Assembly: GCA_016708345.1 (NCBI GenBank) | Contig: JADJFX010000003.1 | Location: 496,001 to 560,000, forward strand | Direction: 5' to 3' | DNA length: 64,000 nucleotides | Source of the DNA: Candidatus Rhodoferax bjergmarkensis | GTDB lineage: Bacteria > Pseudomonadota > Gammaproteobacteria > Burkholderiales > Burkholderiaceae_C | Part shown: one piece after another, positions 63,087 to 64,000 of the stretch | How the letters are laid out: every line of letters starts with the position of its first letter | How positions within the stretch are numbered: the stretch's first letter is position 1 | Made by a program: the position numbers and the translations under genes | Notes under the pieces: generated by a model | Seen by the model: the letters and a program-made list of their open reading frames with translations, nothing else | What the model was told of the DNA's origin: nothing | Databases searched by the model: none

Positions 63087-64000
63087 ATGGCCTCCGCACT
63101 CACCGATAGACTCTCCCGCCTCGTCAAAGAAATGCGAGGTCAGGCCCGAATCACAGAATCCAATGTGGGCGACATGCTGCGTGAGATTCGCATGGCCCTG
63201 CTGGAGGCCGACGTGGCGCTGCCCGTGGTGCGAGACTTCATTGCCCGCGTGAAAGAAAAAGCCTTGGGTCAGGATGTACTGGGCTCGTTGTCGCCCGGTC
63301 AGGCGCTGGTCGGCATTGTCAGCAAAGAACTGGCCGCCACGATGGGCGAGGGGGTCAGTGACATCAATCTGGCGGCCCAGCCTCCGGCTGTGATTTTGAT
63401 GGCGGGCCTGCAAGGCGCGGGCAAAACCACCACCACCGCCAAGTTGGCCAAGCATTTGATCGAAAAGCGCCGCAAAAAGGTGCTGACCGTGTCGGGTGAC
63501 GTTTACCGCCCTGCGGCCATCGAGCAGTTGAAGACGGTCACAGCCCAGGCTGGCGCTGAATGGTTTCCCAGTGCGCCCGACCAAAAACCCGCAGACATTG
63601 CACTGACGGCGATCGACTACGCCCGCAAGCATTTCTTTGACGTCCTGCTGGTGGACACGGCGGGCCGTTTGGCCATCGACGAAGCCTTGATGCGCGAAAT
63701 CAAGGAACTGCATGCCCTGTTGAATCCGGTGGAAACCCTTTTTGTGGTGGATGCCATGCAGGGGCAAGATGCGGTCAACACGGCCAAGGCATTCAAGGAG
63801 GCTTTGCCACTGACCGGCATCATTCTCACCAAGCTTGATGGCGATTCACGCGGTGGCGCTGCCCTGTCAGTGCGCCAGGTCACTGGTGCCCCGATCAAGT
63901 TTGCTGGCACCAGTGAAAAAATTGATGGTCTTGAAGTGTTTGATGCCGAGCGACACGCCGGACGCATCCTGGGGATGGGCGACATCCTGGCGCTGGTTGA
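63087..64000 (+). CDS. ffh: Signal recognition particle protein Ffh (N-terminal part, cut by window edge)
   Basis: The plus strand from the ATG at 63087 encodes MASALTDRLSRLVKEMRGQA followed by the SRP N domain and the NG GTPase: G1 GLQGAGKTTTTAKLAKHL, GDVYRPAAIEQLKT, G3 VDTAGRLAID, TKLDGDSRGGAALS. About 304 residues are inside the window; the M domain lies beyond the right edge. Ffh with 4.5S RNA targets membrane proteins to FtsY. No stop occurs before the window ends. Confidence 0.96.
   Translation, partial: MASALTDRLSRLVKEMRGQARITESNVGDMLREIRMALLEADVALPVVRDFIARVKEKALGQDVLGSLSPGQALVGIVSKELAATMGEGVSDINLAAQPPAVILMAGLQGAGKTTTTAKLAKHLIEKRRKKVLTVSGDVYRPAAIEQLKTVTAQAGAEWFPSAPDQKPADIALTAIDYARKHFFDVLLVDTAGRLAIDEALMREIKELHALLNPVETLFVVDAMQGQDAVNTAKAFKEALPLTGIILTKLDGDSRGGAALSVRQVTGAPIKFAGTSEKIDGLEVFDAERHAGRILGMGDILALV

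Overview
The window is a chromosomal segment of a motile Gram-negative betaproteobacterium, most likely a Rhodoferax- or Polaromonas-like member of the Comamonadaceae (Burkholderiales). This is inferred from the flagellar gene order (flgM-flgN next to fliA, flhG, flhF, flhA and flhB), the ruvC / cdsA-like / plsC-like / mtgA / aroE / TonB-like / RNase II series, the rodA-tldD-aroG-mpl and accB-accC-prmA-DUF3426 series, the pilS-pilR pair beside ampD, and the ypjD-ffh divergence. A short dispersed repeat resembling one I recall from Comamonadaceae genomes also occurs. No tRNA, rRNA, CRISPR array, transposase or prophage gene was seen.

Layout. 1-18.5 kb is a flagellar region. On the minus strand are flgF (cut by the window edge), flgE, flgD, flgC and flgB; on the plus strand flgA, then flgM-flgN behind a good sigma-28 promoter; on the minus strand motA, motB, cheY, flhB, flhA, flhF, a degenerate flhG and fliA. 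A divergent pair of short flagellin genes follows, the plus-strand one broken by frameshifts, then fliD, fliS and fliT. 18.6-37.9 kb is an accessory block: a type I secretion ABC transporter, its HlyD-type adaptor, a Sel1-repeat protein, and a gene of about 13.4 kb for a giant protein. That protein consists of roughly 500 copies of an eight-residue motif (consensus TTxQVAAL) followed by a calcium-binding EF-hand-like module. The octads are arranged in 27-octad (648 bp) and 17-octad (408 bp) super-repeats. Twelve indels break the frame in the first 7 kb; the last 6.3 kb is intact. A strong rho-independent terminator closes the block.

38-64 kb is mostly housekeeping: ruvC, a CdsA-like and a PlsC-like lipid enzyme, mtgA, aroE, a TonB-like protein, an RNase II-type exonuclease, rodA, tldD, a DAHP synthase, mpl, a conserved hypothetical, a TlpA-like thioredoxin, accB-accC, prmA, a zinc-ribbon/DUF3426 membrane protein with a 33-fold Glu-Pro tract, a PfkB kinase, a histone H1-like protein, ampD, pilR, pilS, a PP0621-like small protein, a CcsA/YpjD-like protein, and the start of ffh. 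Between the RNase gene and rodA lies about 460 bp of almost pure G/C homopolymer, probably a sequencing or assembly artefact, so adjacency across it should not be trusted.

The genes fit together as a flagellar export, assembly and motor set, with a co-located type I secretion system that probably exports the giant octad protein to the cell surface. The octad protein, its hierarchical repeats and its placement in a flagellar locus are the most unusual part of the window. The concentration of frameshifts in repetitive or paralogous sequence makes assembly error a real alternative to gene decay.
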